Part shown: piece after piece, positions 18,248-28,458 of the stretch
How the letters are laid out: each line of letters opens with the position of its first letter
Position numbering within the stretch: the stretch's first letter is position 1
NCBI GenBank assembly: GCA_001839685.1
Contig: MLAK01000754.1
Span: 1 to 64,000, forward strand
Reading direction: 5' to 3'
Source of the DNA: Tritrichomonas foetus
Taxonomy: Eukaryota; Parabasalia; Tritrichomonadida; Tritrichomonadidae
Length of the DNA: 64,000 bases
Program-made: the position numbers and the translations under genes
Notes under the pieces: model-generated
The model's database searches: none
Told to the model about the DNA's origin: nothing
Seen by the model: the letters and a program-made list of their open reading frames with translations, nothing else

Positions 18248-20140
18248 ATGACACGAGCTCACGTTCTCCAACTTTTCGACAAATGTAAAGAGCTAATTCA
18301 AGAAGAAAAGTACGATGACGCTTATAAATATCTCATTAAATGCATCAATAGAGTTCTGAAATTTAATTATTACCCAATGCTCGATTTAATTCTCAAAGAA
18401 CACCTCACAGTGATTCAAAAGCTCGGATACGTATTCGAAATATATACGGTTTACTTCATTCGGTTGTCTCCACAAGTCAGATCTTCAAATTCAGCAGAAA
18501 TTTTTAGTGAACTGAAAAATATTCTGGAAGAAAATGAAGTGTCAAAATACACATTAGGAGATACATTGAAAAATCTTTTCCCTTTAAAATTTGAAGTCAA
18601 ATATATTGATGATAAAATTACATCTCGAGAAGTTCCTAAAATCACTGTTTTCATCACTTCATACATGCCTGAAGAGATTACAATTAATGATGTCACTTTA
18701 GTTTTAATGCATAATAAAAACAACTATGAAAGTCAAAATAATGAAGTTGAAGAAAAAGAAAAACTTGAAAAAGAAAGGAAAATTAATATTGCCAACATTT
18801 TAAACAATCTGGAAAAATATTATGATAATGTTGAATTACTGAATATTCTTGAAACTGTAACTTTGGAAACCAGGCGTACTCAGCGATTCACACTTGAAAG
18901 AAATTTGCCACCAGCAATTTCTTCTGAAAGCGTAATTGCTGTCATATTTAACCTAAATCATTTGAAAGTTCATTTACCAATCAACATATCGACCATTAAT
19001 GTTACTCCTGATGAATCTGCTTGTAAATTAGATATCATAGCTCCAAAAAGGTGCGTCATTGGGTCCAAACTTCCATTAAAAATAGTATTAACTGCATCTG
19101 AACAAAAAATCGAGCATTTAAGCATTTGCATGACTACTGAAAATTCCAGTATTCCATTCACGATTGATGGAACATGTAGAAATGTGTCCATTAAAGGTGA
19201 AACTCTAATTCATTTACCTAATATTAATCCATTTGAAAATCTGACATTAAATATAAACTTATTTACAATGACACCAATATATAACCCAATAACATTCAAA
19301 TACCGCTTTGGCACAGAACTTTCTGGAATTGGTGAATTAACAAAAATTATTCCACTTAACTTTATAGCACCATTTGATACAATATTCAAACTTTATGATG
19401 AAAATTTCATTGAAACTCCACCAACTGTCACACCAACTTTGGCAAGAGGCAGGTTTTTAACTTACGAAGTTTCTATAACAAACAACTTAAATACAAAAAT
19501 TGACATATTAAATATTCAATCTCCAAACATACTTACCATTCCTGACACCAACACTACATCAAACAGTCTTCTTTTGAACAACAACAATGACGATACTATA
19601 GATAATAATTCAGATCATAATCATGATGTTGATAATCGTGTTAATGATAAGGCTTTTCCAATTTCGATTGATGAGAAAGAGACTTATGTGTTCATGGGTT
19701 CAATCGTTAAACCTGGTTCATTTAATATAAATATTGAATATGAAGCTGATGGAATTAAGAAAAGCAATTTTACAATAAAAACACCATCGATTTTGAATTC
19801 GACAGCCAATGTTTCTTTCCAAGTGATTTCGCCTCCTTCTGCTGTAGTTAATCGAGAATTCACTGCTACTATCATTATTGAATGCTTGAATAAGGAAAAT
19901 TGCCCAAGTGTCATTCCAGTTGTAATGGAAATACTTCAATCATCGACATTTTTCATTTTCGCGAACATGAACAGGCATACTATTTATCTTTTCAAGGGAC
20001 AAAGAAAAGAAATTCCAATTAAGTTTGTTCCACTTGAAGCTGGATCAACTTTTCTCCCGCAAATTACTCTCGTTGATGAAACCATTAAGAATGCTAATGA
20101 AAAAATATTTCAAATTCCAATTGTTGTATCTTTTCAATGA
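18248..20140 (+). CDS. possible TRAPP-II (TRAPPC10/Trs130-like) subunit
   Basis: The 630-residue protein starts with a helical region (residues 1-110, solenoid-like) and continues as beta-rich segments of Ig-like character. These end in I-P-I-K-F-V-P-L-E-A-G-S-T-F-L-P, which resembles the C-terminal beta-sandwich of TRAPPC10/TRAPPC11-type tethering subunits. An Asn/Asp-rich low-complexity insert lies near residues 440-470. If correct, it would serve Rab11-type GTPase activation at the late Golgi. It is about half the usual length of TRAPPC10, so it is either a reduced version or another Ig-repeat trafficking protein. I hold the call weakly; the gene itself is certain. Confidence 0.45.
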   Translation: MTRAHVLQLFDKCKELIQEEKYDDAYKYLIKCINRVLKFNYYPMLDLILKEHLTVIQKLGYVFEIYTVYFIRLSPQVRSSNSAEIFSELKNILEENEVSKYTLGDTLKNLFPLKFEVKYIDDKITSREVPKITVFITSYMPEEITINDVTLVLMHNKNNYESQNNEVEEKEKLEKERKINIANILNNLEKYYDNVELLNILETVTLETRRTQRFTLERNLPPAISSESVIAVIFNLNHLKVHLPINISTINVTPDESACKLDIIAPKRCVIGSKLPLKIVLTASEQKIEHLSICMTTENSSIPFTIDGTCRNVSIKGETLIHLPNINPFENLTLNINLFTMTPIYNPITFKYRFGTELSGIGELTKIIPLNFIAPFDTIFKLYDENFIETPPTVTPTLARGRFLTYEVSITNNLNTKIDILNIQSPNILTIPDTNTTSNSLLLNNNNDDTIDNNSDHNHDVDNRVNDKAFPISIDEKETYVFMGSIVKPGSFNINIEYEADGIKKSNFTIKTPSILNSTANVSFQVISPPSAVVNREFTATIIIECLNKENCPSVIPVVMEILQSSTFFIFANMNRHTIYLFKGQRKEIPIKFVPLEAGSTFLPQITLVDETIKNANEKIFQIPIVVSFQ

Positions 20141-20190
20141 GACAATGTCCTAATGATTTATATTATTGTAAACAACGCGTTGAAAAATAT

Positions 20191-20230
<40 letters not shown>
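20191..20230. repeat. poly-T tract
   Basis: About 39 consecutive T lie 50 bases past the stop of the gene ending at 20140, in a convergent 3' intergenic region. It is the longest homopolymer in the window. Confidence 0.9.
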
Positions 20231-20231
<1 letters not shown>

Positions 20232-20389
20232 TATTTTTAATTTTTATAACAACATATCGAATAAACATAACTTCCTTTATCTCTTTTATGCATATATGTA
20301 TCAACTTTTTGTTATTTTATTCTAGAAAGATAAATATATATAAATGGTATTTATGTTTATTTAAATAAAATGATCTGTACTCAAGACAT

Positions 20390-21259
20390 TTAAGCGTTCC
20401 TCTTCTTGATAATGCAGAAGACAGTAACACCAATGATGACACCAACGACAACAACTGCAGCAATAACAATACCAATGATGGCACCTGTTGATAATCCATT
20501 ATTTTTTTCGCCATAAATATACATGAAATTGTTGTTGTGGAATCTGCTAACAAAGAGAGTCGTTGGATCTGCTTTTGGGGCTGTCATATAAATATCCATT
20601 TCTTTGATTGAATCTTTTCCACCGAACCAAGATAAATAAAGTGGATTTGTAGCTGTTGATTTATAATTAGTTAATGGTTGTACGTTTGGTTTGCATTGAG
20701 TATCTTTGTTAGCATGTTGGCAAAGTTGAGCAATACCAGTTCCTTCAAATTGGACTTGGAAATTGACATCAACTGTAGATGCTTGGAAATAACATTTTCT
20801 ACCAGTTTCACTACATAAAGCCTTTTCGTCCTCATCATCATCTTTGTCTTCACAATCTTCCTTATCAACACCAACGTTTAATTTTGATCGACTGGAAATT
20901 ACTTTATAAGTGCAATCAACTGGAAATGAAATAGCACCAAAACTTACATCGGTATCCTTTAGAGCATTAATCATTACAAGATTAGCATTGTTAAAGCCAG
21001 TAATTTTTCCATCTTCTTGATGCCATCCAGTTAATTTTTCACTACCTGTATCATCTGCGTATTTTGCCTGTATTTGGCAGTTAGAGCATCCAATCATTCC
21101 GACAGAGATTTTTGTGACTGCTGAATTTTGAATACAAATTGTTTTTCCTTTTTTCAAACTTTTTTCGTAGATTTGGGACTCGCCTTCGGACAACGTGAGT
21201 GTCTCGTCACATTCTACAGAAAAAACTGATCTTGCTAGTAAGAAAAATATTCCAATCAT
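20390..21259 (-). CDS. type I single-pass membrane protein, unknown function
   Basis: The 289-residue protein has an N-terminal signal peptide (M-I-G-I-F-F-L-L-A-R-S-V-F-S, cleavage likely before V-E-C-D-E), a 235-residue Cys-containing ectodomain, and one transmembrane helix near residues 258-283 (A-I-I-G-I-V-I-A-A-V-V-V-V-G). It ends in a very short basic tail K-K-R-N-A. The ectodomain has an acidic D-D-D-E-D-E insert and about ten Cys. This layout (signal, ectodomain, small-residue-rich TM with Gly/Ala/Val, minimal tail) is common among trichomonad surface proteins, but I recognise no domain. Surface or lysosomal location is inferred. Confidence 0.75.
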   Translation of the reverse strand: MIGIFFLLARSVFSVECDETLTLSEGESQIYEKSLKKGKTICIQNSAVTKISVGMIGCSNCQIQAKYADDTGSEKLTGWHQEDGKITGFNNANLVMINALKDTDVSFGAISFPVDCTYKVISSRSKLNVGVDKEDCEDKDDDEDEKALCSETGRKCYFQASTVDVNFQVQFEGTGIAQLCQHANKDTQCKPNVQPLTNYKSTATNPLYLSWFGGKDSIKEMDIYMTAPKADPTTLFVSRFHNNNFMYIYGEKNNGLSTGAIIGIVIAAVVVVGVIIGVTVFCIIKKRNA

Positions 21260-22482
21260 GTAGCCCTTGGGTCCTTAAACCTAATTGATTGTGAAGTGAA
21301 ATAAACTAATTCAAAAGTTAGAGGATAATTGAATGAATTATTTTCTTAAACATTGAAATTGAGAAGGATTACCAATTTTATTAATTATTGATAAATGATT
21401 TGAAAGAGATTTTTTTAACTTTCTGAAATTGATAAGGAGAAGTTAGAACTTTTTGAATGAACTCATTGAAAAGCATCATTGATATAAAATTTCGTCGTTA
21501 ATTTTCTTTTCAATTATTCTAAACTCTTTTCGAAAAGGAGGTGATTCAAAAAACCTATTGATTTAAACTTATATCAATAATGTGTCACTATCAATGCTAT
21601 TTTAAATGATATTGCGGAAAAAAGAAAGATATTCGGATTTGTTAAGTCGGAAAATGGTTATGAATCAGTTCATCCAATTCCACTTTCAATTTTTTTCAAT
21701 AACTCTCAGAAAATTATGCATTCTTCTTGAAAAAATTCATGATCAAATTTCTCTATTTTACGTCATTTTAATCCAATGCATAGTTTCTGAATCAAGAATC
21801 AACAACAACATAAAATAACCCAGTTATTGTGGCGTTCAAGTATCTCTACAGAATAAGCATTTCAATGTCAATGGTTACCTCAAAAGTTGTTCAAAATCAA
21901 ATCCATATTAAAAATTTAAACTTAAAAATACTTGGCTTAATTATTCCTTTCATTGTTGATAAATAAAAAAGAGTTGAAGGAATGGGATTATTTTGATAAC
22001 TAAAAAGAAACTATTCATTTAGACATAAAATTACTTTTTATTGTGATAAAAGATATCATATGAAAGGAGACTAAATTTAGGAAACAATTTTCTGCAATCA
22101 AATTTATCTTTATTTCTTTGAAATTGATATTTATAACTTTTATTTTAAAGCAAATGTAATCATTAATAGTGAGATTAAATGAAATTTATTTTAATCAAAC
22201 ATAAACTTGAACATAATCATAACAATTTTTTTAACAGCTTTTATAATCAAAGAAAAAGTGACTAAATAGGTAGTGAGTACCAATTATTCTTTGGAGAGAC
22301 CGAATTGACAATTGTATAGTGAAAATCACAAAGTAAAATTGAAGACTTTTTTCGGTGAACAATAAAAAAATAAATTATTCAAAAAGTGATAATACTTTCA
22401 GAATTCGGTGAAACTCTTTTCTCTACAAATTTTGCATACAATTCAAAATTCTCTCAATCATCACAATTCACTTCCACATCCA
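21260..22482. other. 1.2-kb intergenic region between divergent genes
   Basis: AT-rich with no gene recognised; a short ORF at 21606-21818 has no coding character. A TTCAAAAGTTAG motif at 21310-21321 lies upstream of the membrane-protein gene on its left, and TTCAAAAAGTGATAA lies at 22378-22392 upstream of the gene on its right. Confidence 0.45.
22378..22392 (+). promoter_or_regulatory. AAAAAGT-type upstream motif
   Basis: TTCAAAAAGTGATAA lies about 100 bases upstream of the ATG at 22483. One of the longest matches to the recurrent motif. Role inferred. Confidence 0.35.
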
Positions 22483-22812
22483 ATGGGAAGAAGAGGAAAA
22501 AAGTGGAATTTGATTGCAGGATTTATTATCAGGGTTGATGACTCAAGTGTATACCTACAACTTGATAAATCAGAAAAATTCAGCGATAAGCAAGAGGCAA
22601 GCAAACTCCTAAAATTTCTGAAAAAGAGATCCAAAAAATTAAACTATTGTATGGCAATATACAATCAGCAAAGTATTAATGGTAACGAAAGACACAATTC
22701 TTTTCCAGAAATTAGATCTCTGAATGCCATTCAGAATGAAAAAGTTGACTTTCATTCATTTTCTAGAGTTCATATAAATATATGTGATATTCCATCTAAC
22801 AGCTCGATCTAA
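22483..22812 (+). CDS. small basic protein, unknown
   Basis: A 109-residue ORF begins M-G-R-R-G-K-K-W-N-L. I prefer the ATG at 22483 to the in-frame GTG at 22408, because an Inr-like TTCACTTCC lies 16 bases upstream and an AAAAAGT motif about 100 bases upstream. Composition is protein-like and the N-terminal half is strongly basic (K-F-L-K-K-R-S-K-K). No family recognised; it could be a gene or a decayed fragment of one. Confidence 0.45.
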   Translation: MGRRGKKWNLIAGFIIRVDDSSVYLQLDKSEKFSDKQEASKLLKFLKKRSKKLNYCMAIYNQQSINGNERHNSFPEIRSLNAIQNEKVDFHSFSRVHINICDIPSNSSI

Positions 22813-23308
22813 TTGATCATATATCTTATTATTCTTTTTTAGTAGACATTTCTTCGAGCTTTAAACCTATCGAAATTATCCTCTTTCCAAAAAAATGTAA
22901 AACATAAAAGTGTTATCTTTTTCTTTCTTTTTTTTTATCTAAGTAAAACTTCATAAATCAACAGATAGTATTGTTTTTACAAATAGTGGTTTTTTATCTG
23001 AGATAAATCAAGCTCAAATCATTCGTAACTTCATTGTTAAAAAGAAACATTAACTAGAAAAATTTATTTGTCATCGTGAAAAAGTTGATTTGTTTGAATT
23101 TATTCATCAACAAATGAAGCATTATCTCAAAATTTGTATTGAAGATCACTCTTTTAAAGATTTTAAATAGAGATTTACTGACTATAATAATATATTATGA
23201 ATAATAAGCAGAATAGATTCCTAAAACAAAAAAGAAGACCACTAAAATAACCACTAGTTTATAAAATAATCCACTCATTTTAAAATATCATACGAATCAG
23301 ATTTTAAA
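22813..23308. other. convergent intergenic spacer
   Basis: AT-rich spacer between two convergent genes, with no coding segment, repeat or RNA-like block seen. Confidence 0.45.
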
Positions 23309-24682
23309 TTATTTCTTCCCTAAAGACTGAACAGCTTCGAGAAGACTTCTAATTTCCGCTCGAATTTGTTGGTTTTCTTCTGATAGCTTGACAACTTTTT
23401 CTGTAAGGGAAGCAACAACCGCTTCGAGGCCAGCTGTGCTGCTTTCTGTGGTCACGTTCGATGGCAAAGAAGCGGATTGTGGAATCTGCTGGTTCTGTTG
23501 CTGAACTGGATTTGAAGGTTGCTTAGTCACTTTAAATCGACCTTTCCTGACACCTTCATCATTCTCTTTCTGATCATTTTGAACAGGTTTCTGCTGAACC
23601 TGCTGTTGTTGTAAACCTTGTTGTTGCTGTTGTTGTTGTTGTTGAGGTTGAGGCTTTTGTTGATTTTGAGGTAAATTAAAAGTCAAAATATCAATTTGTG
23701 GTTTGCTATCACCGAAATCCCAATCAGTATTTGGTTTTGGTGCACTCTGAACGAAATTATTTGGAGAATTCGAGTTAGTTTTGCCATATCTTTTCTCTAA
23801 AGATGGTAATTTGTTCACAATGGCATCTTTTATATAGTCTGGCGATTGAACCTTCTTGAAGAATGGCAGTTGAAGCAACTCTTGAGCACTCGGCCTTTTT
23901 GTTGGATCATGATTAAGACACAGCTTCACCAAATTACACAATTCTGGGGAAAATCCTTGATCAACTGTTAAATGTGGCGGCGGAGCCTTCAAAATTTTCT
24001 GTACGACGGCCAGAGGCTGCAGATTCGAATATGGAGCCGATCCAGTCGCCAATTCAATGGCTGTGATTCCAAACGACCAAATATCAGCTTTTTGGGTATA
24101 TCCGAGCTCCTCCTGAAGAATTTCAGGTGCCATGTAGCAAGGAGTTCCTATGACTGTATACCTAGCCCTTCTTCTTTGCCCGTTTTCGAGCAGGGTTGCG
24201 GCCACACCGAAATCTCCTATTTTTACTTTGCCGTCGGACCCGATTAAAGCATTTCCGGGCTTTACGTCTCTGTGAAGTTCGTTGTGCGAGTGGATGTAGT
24301 CGAGCGCTTTCAAAATTGCTAATAAAATTGTGGCGATGACGCTTTCATCCGGAAAACCTTTGGGATAAGAAAATCGCATGATGTCGGAGACTGAACCTCC
24401 GGCCATATACTCCATCAAAATGTAGAGCATGGGGCCAGATACGAATGACCCATAGTATTGGACAACCTGTTCGTGCTGGGTGGAAGACCAAAAAGCAACT
24501 TCCTGTCTGAGGAATTCGATTTCGAGTGGATAAGCTTCGAGATTGACGAGCTTGATGGCGACCATTGAATTATTTGCGAGGCATTGAGCGGCGTAGACTT
24601 CTGAAGTGGCACCTCGGCCGATACAATCGAGGAGTTTGTATTGCGAGGCGTCAAGCGGGTAATTAAAATGTTCGGTTGTCAT
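23309..24682 (-). CDS. STE20-family (OSR1/SPAK/Fray-like) Ser/Thr kinase
   Basis: The 457-residue protein has its kinase domain at about residues 13-275. It shows G-R-G-A-T-S-E-V, V-A-I-K-L-V, H-R-D-V-K-P-G-N, D-F-G-V-A, the STE20 signature G-T-P-C-Y-M-A-P-E and A-D-I-W-S-F-G-I-T-A-I-E-L. The whole pattern fits germinal-centre/OSR1-type kinases, which control stress and ion homeostasis. After the kinase come an Asn/Pro-rich linker, a poly-Gln tract near residues 345-370 (CAA/CAG, 23590-23660) and a short K-G-R-F-K-V segment. A C-terminal coiled coil (A-V-V-A-S-L-T-E-K-V-V-K-L) follows. K-G-R-F-x-V resembles the start of the OSR1 PF1 extension. The OSR1-C domain is not evident. Confidence 0.88.
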   Translation of the reverse strand: MTTEHFNYPLDASQYKLLDCIGRGATSEVYAAQCLANNSMVAIKLVNLEAYPLEIEFLRQEVAFWSSTQHEQVVQYYGSFVSGPMLYILMEYMAGGSVSDIMRFSYPKGFPDESVIATILLAILKALDYIHSHNELHRDVKPGNALIGSDGKVKIGDFGVAATLLENGQRRRARYTVIGTPCYMAPEILQEELGYTQKADIWSFGITAIELATGSAPYSNLQPLAVVQKILKAPPPHLTVDQGFSPELCNLVKLCLNHDPTKRPSAQELLQLPFFKKVQSPDYIKDAIVNKLPSLEKRYGKTNSNSPNNFVQSAPKPNTDWDFGDSKPQIDILTFNLPQNQQKPQPQQQQQQQQQGLQQQQVQQKPVQNDQKENDEGVRKGRFKVTKQPSNPVQQQNQQIPQSASLPSNVTTESSTAGLEAVVASLTEKVVKLSEENQQIRAEIRSLLEAVQSLGKK

Positions 24683-25085
24683 TTTCGAATTTAGTATATT
24701 TTTTGATTTTTTTGTTAATAAAAACGATTAAAAATTATTGAAAATGGTTTAGATTTCTGAACTTTATGACGTAAATACGATCACTTTTGATTGAATTTTC
24801 AGTGTTTCACATGAAGCATGATCATGCCTTTAAATGACAAAGTACAAGCTAGATCATTATTTCATCGGCAAACATCATTCAATTATCTTTTTTTAAAAAA
24901 TTAAATGCTATTTACCATTTTTCAGTTTAAATCAGATTCACATCGTAAGACAAACATTGTATAAACATTTTATAAACGTATAAAAAATCGCAAATACTAT
25001 GTTTTAGTCATAAAATACAAACAAAAATTAATTATTATGTTTCTATACTCAACTGGAACATATCCAATGATCTTCTGTGGCAAAT
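24683..25085. other. intergenic spacer
   Basis: AT-rich with no gene recognised. A GATCACTTTTGATTG motif at 24779-24793 (reverse complement contains AAAAGTGATC) lies 100 bases upstream of the STE20 kinase start. Confidence 0.45.
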
Positions 25086-28007
25086 TTATTGGAGCTTATC
25101 TTTTGCAGGCGTGGTTTTTCTTGGCGAATTCAAAGGTTTCGTTCTTGCCCCATGTGGCGATGTCGAAGGTTTTGTAAAAGTTTTATTCCTGGGCGAATTT
25201 GGAGCAGTTATGGTAATTTTCCTATTCAATGGCGGCACCACAGGTCTTGCCGTTTTACTTAAATTACCGTGCTGATAATTTTGCTGATAGTTTTGTTGCT
25301 GTTGTTGAGGTGGTGATAAATTGAGTTTGCTTGGTGAGAAGCAGTCTTTTGGACTTTTTCTGCAATAGAGTGGGGTTGACCTTACTGGAAATGATGTCCA
25401 TCTTAATGCAATGTTATTAATTGTATCAATTGTAACAGGTTTAGCATTTTGACCCGTTTCCATCAAACCAACAACGGTTGGTTGCTTATATTTGGATAGT
25501 TGTTGATCAAAATTAGGAATATGCAAAAGTGTTCCTCGAATTGGTTGCAACGCCAAATTCAGTTTTCGATTTCTTCCTTCACAGCCAAAACAATCAGTAA
25601 AACCATCAATGACTCTGAATTGTTCAGCACCACGATCAAGTACAAAAGTACCTCCACAATAATGTGAAACATTCGCACTGATAATTACAGCATCATTTTT
25701 ATCTTTGAACACAATTCGAATTTTGTCATCTTTATGTGTGATTGAAATAGGAATGATTCTTTCATTCTTTTCCATTCTCTGTATTTCTTTTCCTCGAATT
25801 CTATTCAATATATGATCATCTTTATCATCATTATCATGTTCATCATCAAAGTTATTATTTTGTCCATTATTATATGTATTATTACTAACAGTATTATATT
25901 CATTGTTTTGCTCCTGATTGACAAGAGCGTTTGGAAATAATGGAGTTTCGTCGTTTTCGACTATAATTTTTCCAGTTTCTCCAAATCTCAAAGCTTTTTC
26001 TGAACTTTGATCTTCAAAAATTCCATGAGGGCGACCTTGTTTGAAGATCACTGGAATTTTTCGTCCACTAGTGGATCGAATATGAACATTTCCATTTTCA
26101 TCAATATATAAAGGAATGTATCGACCTTCATGATTTATATAAAACAGTTCATGATCTTCATTCATTGAAATTTTGATCTTTTTATCTAAAACAAACCCTA
26201 AACTTTTTTCATCAATTCCATTTGATCCACCTATATCAGCATTACTTGGTGAATTGCTTTTTATATTTACATTTGGATTCAGGTAGTGAAGATGATTCTC
26301 GAAAATATCAACAAAAATGTTTCTATTATCTTCATTGACAAGATAAATTTCTCCTTTTTCATTCATATTGATTGGAATTCTATCACCATTTGCATTAATG
26401 TAATACATTTGATCATTGCCATCAATGTTTATTGGAATTTTTTGACCATTTTTCAATTGAATAAAATTGTTTCCGTTTTCATCATTTTGAAAATCATCTA
26501 TTTGACCATCAGAGCTAACAAATGAAGGATTTCCATTTTTATTCAAAATAACTTTTGTTTTTTCCCCTGAAGAAGAAAGAATTAATTTTTCGCCTTTATC
26601 ATTCACCAAAGTTTTTGATTCACTATTTCTTTTAATTGAATTTTTCGATGAATTATTTGAATTGGTGGCATTTGTTGAAGAAGGTGTTTGGGATTTAATT
26701 TGATTACTTTCGGGATTTTTTTCTGAAGTTTTTGAATCGATTCCTAACTGTTTTTCAGAAAAAAGAGATTCTTCTCCATCTTTTCGAATGTAATCTTCGA
26801 TTCCTGAAGTTGAAATGAAACTTCCATCTTTAGTATACATTGGAACATCATTTGGATCACCTTTCATATTGCTTTTTAATTCAAATTTTTGGGAATCTTT
26901 TGAATTATTCGAATCTAAAATTTTCAAGTTTTCCAGATTTGATTGACCTTCAATTTCTTTTTCAAGTGCAATAACTTTATTTACAACATCAGGAATACCA
27001 ACAACATCCTTTCGATATAAAATTGTAAAATTATTCTCTTTAGTTGATATATTCGATCGGCAAGATGATTCACTGATTTGAGACACACCATTCTCATCAG
27101 GTGGTCCAATGTCCAATGCGTAGTTATACATATAGAAAACAACTTCAGGAACTCTTTGTTCATTTGAAATAAACTGCGGTTTCATTTGACTTTCAATCTG
27201 GGGAATCTCTTTAGAAAATGCATATGATAAACTTTTTTCAACAAAATTATAGTAAAATATTTGTGAAATTTCGAGTTTTGGAATTCGTGAATCACGAGAT
27301 GATTCACGAAAGTTTACTTTTTTTTCGAGTTTTTGAACTAGAGATTTTAAATCATGAGTCATTTCCAATTCATCATTCAGTTTATTTTGAAGTAAATGAT
27401 TTTTCATCGTCAGTGAATTAATCACTTGCAATAAATGACTTTCTTTAGTTTTTGCTTGCTTTAATAATTCAATCAAATCATCACGTGAGGAGCTCTCATT
27501 ATCTTCATTATTCATATCGTTTTCATCAAAACGACGAAGTGAATTATTTGAAATTGGAGACTCTAATTTAAAAACTGGAATTGTAGATTCTTTCATAGAA
27601 TTTGAATAATCATTGGCCTCTTTCAAAGTAGAATTGGCAAATTTCATTAATGCATCACCATAAGATGAAATTGTTGTTTTTACATTAATCAGTTTTTGAT
27701 CAAATTCATTTATTTTGCTTTCTAGATCTATTGTTTCTTCTTCCATCATCATGTCAGAATCTTCATATGCTTTTAAAAGTGGCTGTTCAAAAGATGCGTA
27801 GTTATCCTTCCTTCGATCACCCCATTTTGAAACATCGCTCAAAAGCCGCTCACTTTTGAGAGCTTGTTCTTCATCAATTTTTCGAATGAATTCTTTACTT
27901 TCTTGAATATCATTTTCATTAATTTCGTCGGAAGTTTCAAAGCAATCAATTTGTTGTTTTAGCCTCCGAGCAGCCTGGATTATTTCATCCCGAATGCTGG
28001 ATTGCAT
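25086..28007 (-). CDS. large protein with coiled coil and about 20-residue repeats, unknown
   Basis: The 973-residue protein is not recognised. Residues 1-235 are helical and charged (coiled coil likely). Residues about 390-450 are Ser/Asn-rich. Residues about 450-680 contain at least seven imperfect repeats of roughly 20 residues built on the pattern G-x-x-I-P-I-x-x-x-x-x-x-x-x-Y-x-I-N-x-x-G (for example Q-K-I-P-I-N-I-D, D-R-I-P-I-N-M-N, R-Y-I-P-L-Y-I-D). These suggest a beta-hairpin solenoid. A short beta-rich region follows (about 755-880). The end is a Pro/Gln/Ser-rich basic tail with several S-P and T-P sites. Start is the first ATG. No membrane segment or signal. A structural role is a guess. 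Confidence 0.6.
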   Translation of the reverse strand: MQSSIRDEIIQAARRLKQQIDCFETSDEINENDIQESKEFIRKIDEEQALKSERLLSDVSKWGDRRKDNYASFEQPLLKAYEDSDMMMEEETIDLESKINEFDQKLINVKTTISSYGDALMKFANSTLKEANDYSNSMKESTIPVFKLESPISNNSLRRFDENDMNNEDNESSSRDDLIELLKQAKTKESHLLQVINSLTMKNHLLQNKLNDELEMTHDLKSLVQKLEKKVNFRESSRDSRIPKLEISQIFYYNFVEKSLSYAFSKEIPQIESQMKPQFISNEQRVPEVVFYMYNYALDIGPPDENGVSQISESSCRSNISTKENNFTILYRKDVVGIPDVVNKVIALEKEIEGQSNLENLKILDSNNSKDSQKFELKSNMKGDPNDVPMYTKDGSFISTSGIEDYIRKDGEESLFSEKQLGIDSKTSEKNPESNQIKSQTPSSTNATNSNNSSKNSIKRNSESKTLVNDKGEKLILSSSGEKTKVILNKNGNPSFVSSDGQIDDFQNDENGNNFIQLKNGQKIPINIDGNDQMYYINANGDRIPINMNEKGEIYLVNEDNRNIFVDIFENHLHYLNPNVNIKSNSPSNADIGGSNGIDEKSLGFVLDKKIKISMNEDHELFYINHEGRYIPLYIDENGNVHIRSTSGRKIPVIFKQGRPHGIFEDQSSEKALRFGETGKIIVENDETPLFPNALVNQEQNNEYNTVSNNTYNNGQNNNFDDEHDNDDKDDHILNRIRGKEIQRMEKNERIIPISITHKDDKIRIVFKDKNDAVIISANVSHYCGGTFVLDRGAEQFRVIDGFTDCFGCEGRNRKLNLALQPIRGTLLHIPNFDQQLSKYKQPTVVGLMETGQNAKPVTIDTINNIALRWTSFPVRSTPLYCRKSPKDCFSPSKLNLSPPQQQQQNYQQNYQHGNLSKTARPVVPPLNRKITITAPNSPRNKTFTKPSTSPHGARTKPLNSPRKTTPAKDKLQ

Positions 28008-28458
28008 AAATTCACTAATTTTTCAATGTATATTAACAGAAAAAATTCCCACTTTTTGTTAACCAAAATAAATTTTCATCAATTCAAAAAGTTAGATATC
28101 GGCTCCTGGGTTTGAAAAAGTTTTATGGAAGAAAGATTCGATTTTCAGTTCTGAGAGGTGATTAGATAATTCCAAATTAAGCAAATTTTTGCAAAAATTC
28201 AGGACGATCACTTTTTGAGCTTTCCTTTTCATGAGATCTCAAAATGATATCATTTCTGCAACAATTTTTGAGAATATATTTGATGCGAATAGAATTTTTG
28301 AAATGTGGTTTCACAGTTAAATGGCTCGAATTCTCAATTATTTTCCTTAAACTTCCACAATTCTTCTTTTAATATTAAGTACATTTATCAAAAAGTTGTT
28401 AATCACGTTTTTTTTTGATCACTTTTTTATTGAATAAATTGTTAGCATTGAATAAAAA
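28008..28458. other. divergent promoter region
   Basis: AT-rich spacer with no coding segment. It has the highest density of the recurrent motif in the window: at 28051-28057, 28088-28094, 28123-28131, 28387-28398 and 28417-28428, in both orientations, between two divergent genes. Confidence 0.45.
28387..28428 (+). promoter_or_regulatory. paired AAAAAGT-type motifs in opposite orientation
   Basis: ATCAAAAAGTTG at 28387-28398 and GATCACTTTTTT at 28417-28428 lie 30-70 bases upstream of the ATG at 28459. The second overlaps an Inr-like TCACTT. Role inferred. Confidence 0.35.

Noticed and set aside
20137..20368. short ORFs through the poly-T tract
   Set aside because: Poly-Phe artefacts of a homopolymer.
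21606..21818. 70-codon ORF in an intergenic region
   Set aside because: No coding-like composition, no motif, no upstream element; length is expected by chance.
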